5,385 bases of DNA, taken from NCBI GenBank assembly GCA_031273515.1, contig JAISRU010000076.1:1-5385 (forward strand). The letters run 5' to 3'. This stretch comes from Bacteroidales bacterium. GTDB taxonomy: Bacteria > Bacteroidota > Bacteroidia > Bacteroidales > WCHB1-69. Shown here one piece after another: positions 5,336-5,385 of the stretch. The position numbers and the translations under genes are program-made. A model generated the notes under the pieces. That model worked only from the letters and a program-made list of their open reading frames with translations. It searched no databases and was not told the DNA's origin. Each line of letters opens with the position of its first letter. Position 1 is the first letter of the stretch.

Positions 5336-5367
5336 CTTACTTTTTTCAGCTGCAGGAAAAAAGTAAG
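5336..5367. repeat. A/T-rich 11-base hairpin near the window end
   Basis: CTTACTTTTTT (5336-5346) and AAAAAAGTAAG (5357-5367) pair perfectly around a 10-base loop containing CAGCTG. A seven-T run (5328-5334) lies just before it. This T-rich hairpin resembles intergenic elements I remember in Bacteroidota and could serve as a terminator for either strand, but no gene in the window clearly ends at it. Confidence 0.65.
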
Positions 5368-5385
5368 AGGAAATAAAGACGTTTA

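Larger units (their letters stand above)
4911..5385. other. Gene-free stretch of 475 bases, repeats and hairpins
   Basis: No coding region is credible here. The longest frame noted is 46 codons (5016-5156), which crosses a perfect hairpin. In order the stretch holds octamers (4924-4955), the right inner inverted repeat (4962-4993), a short palindrome CTTGTT-G-AACAAG (5072-5084), a hairpin (5111-5133), a nested inverted repeat (5164-5301) overlapping the right outer repeat (5212-5299), and an A/T hairpin (5336-5367). A gene starting beyond 5385 cannot be excluded. Confidence 0.7.

Overview
The window reads as a piece of an anaerobic member of the Bacteroidota, probably Bacteroidales. Four observations point there: a long-form cytidine deaminase of the Bacteroides type, a small outer-membrane beta-barrel protein with a Bacteroidota-style signal peptide, a HydE maturase for [FeFe]-hydrogenase, and a clean TAnnTTTG promoter box (4575-4582). 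The starts also lie in A/T-rich leaders with no clear Shine-Dalgarno sequence. The genus cannot be fixed from this sequence alone.

Layout, all genes on the plus strand: (1) 1-1392, a malic enzyme whose first codons lie upstream of the window. (2) 1393-1902, a gene-free 510-base stretch with two repeat systems: a 22-base-period repeat with an inverted copy (1439-1522), and a cluster of short hairpins tagged with TATAAACAT (about 1651-1766). (3) 1903-2397, cytidine deaminase (cdd). (4) 2510-3217, an outer-membrane beta-barrel protein of unknown function. (5) 3245-4339, hydE, only 27 bases after the barrel gene and possibly co-transcribed with it. (6) 4340-4679, repeats followed by a promoter. 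(7) 4680-4910, a small DUF2007-like protein. (8) 4911-5385, gene-free and rich in repeats and hairpins.

The genes do not form one pathway. Malic enzyme (malate to pyruvate, giving NAD(P)H) and HydE (building the H-cluster of a hydrogenase) both suit a fermentative, hydrogen-handling anaerobe, and cytidine deaminase serves pyrimidine salvage. HydF, HydG and the hydrogenase are not in the window.

The least ordinary part is 4342-5299. The DUF2007-like gene and its promoter sit inside two nested pairs of inverted repeats: an outer pair of about 85-88 bases (4342-4426 and 5212-5299) and an inner pair of 32-33 bases (4486-4518 and 4962-4993). Degenerate octamer repeats lie beside each inner arm in the same orientation. 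This could be a small mobile or formerly mobile cassette, or stacked dispersed intergenic repeats of the kind common in Bacteroidota. The window alone cannot decide.
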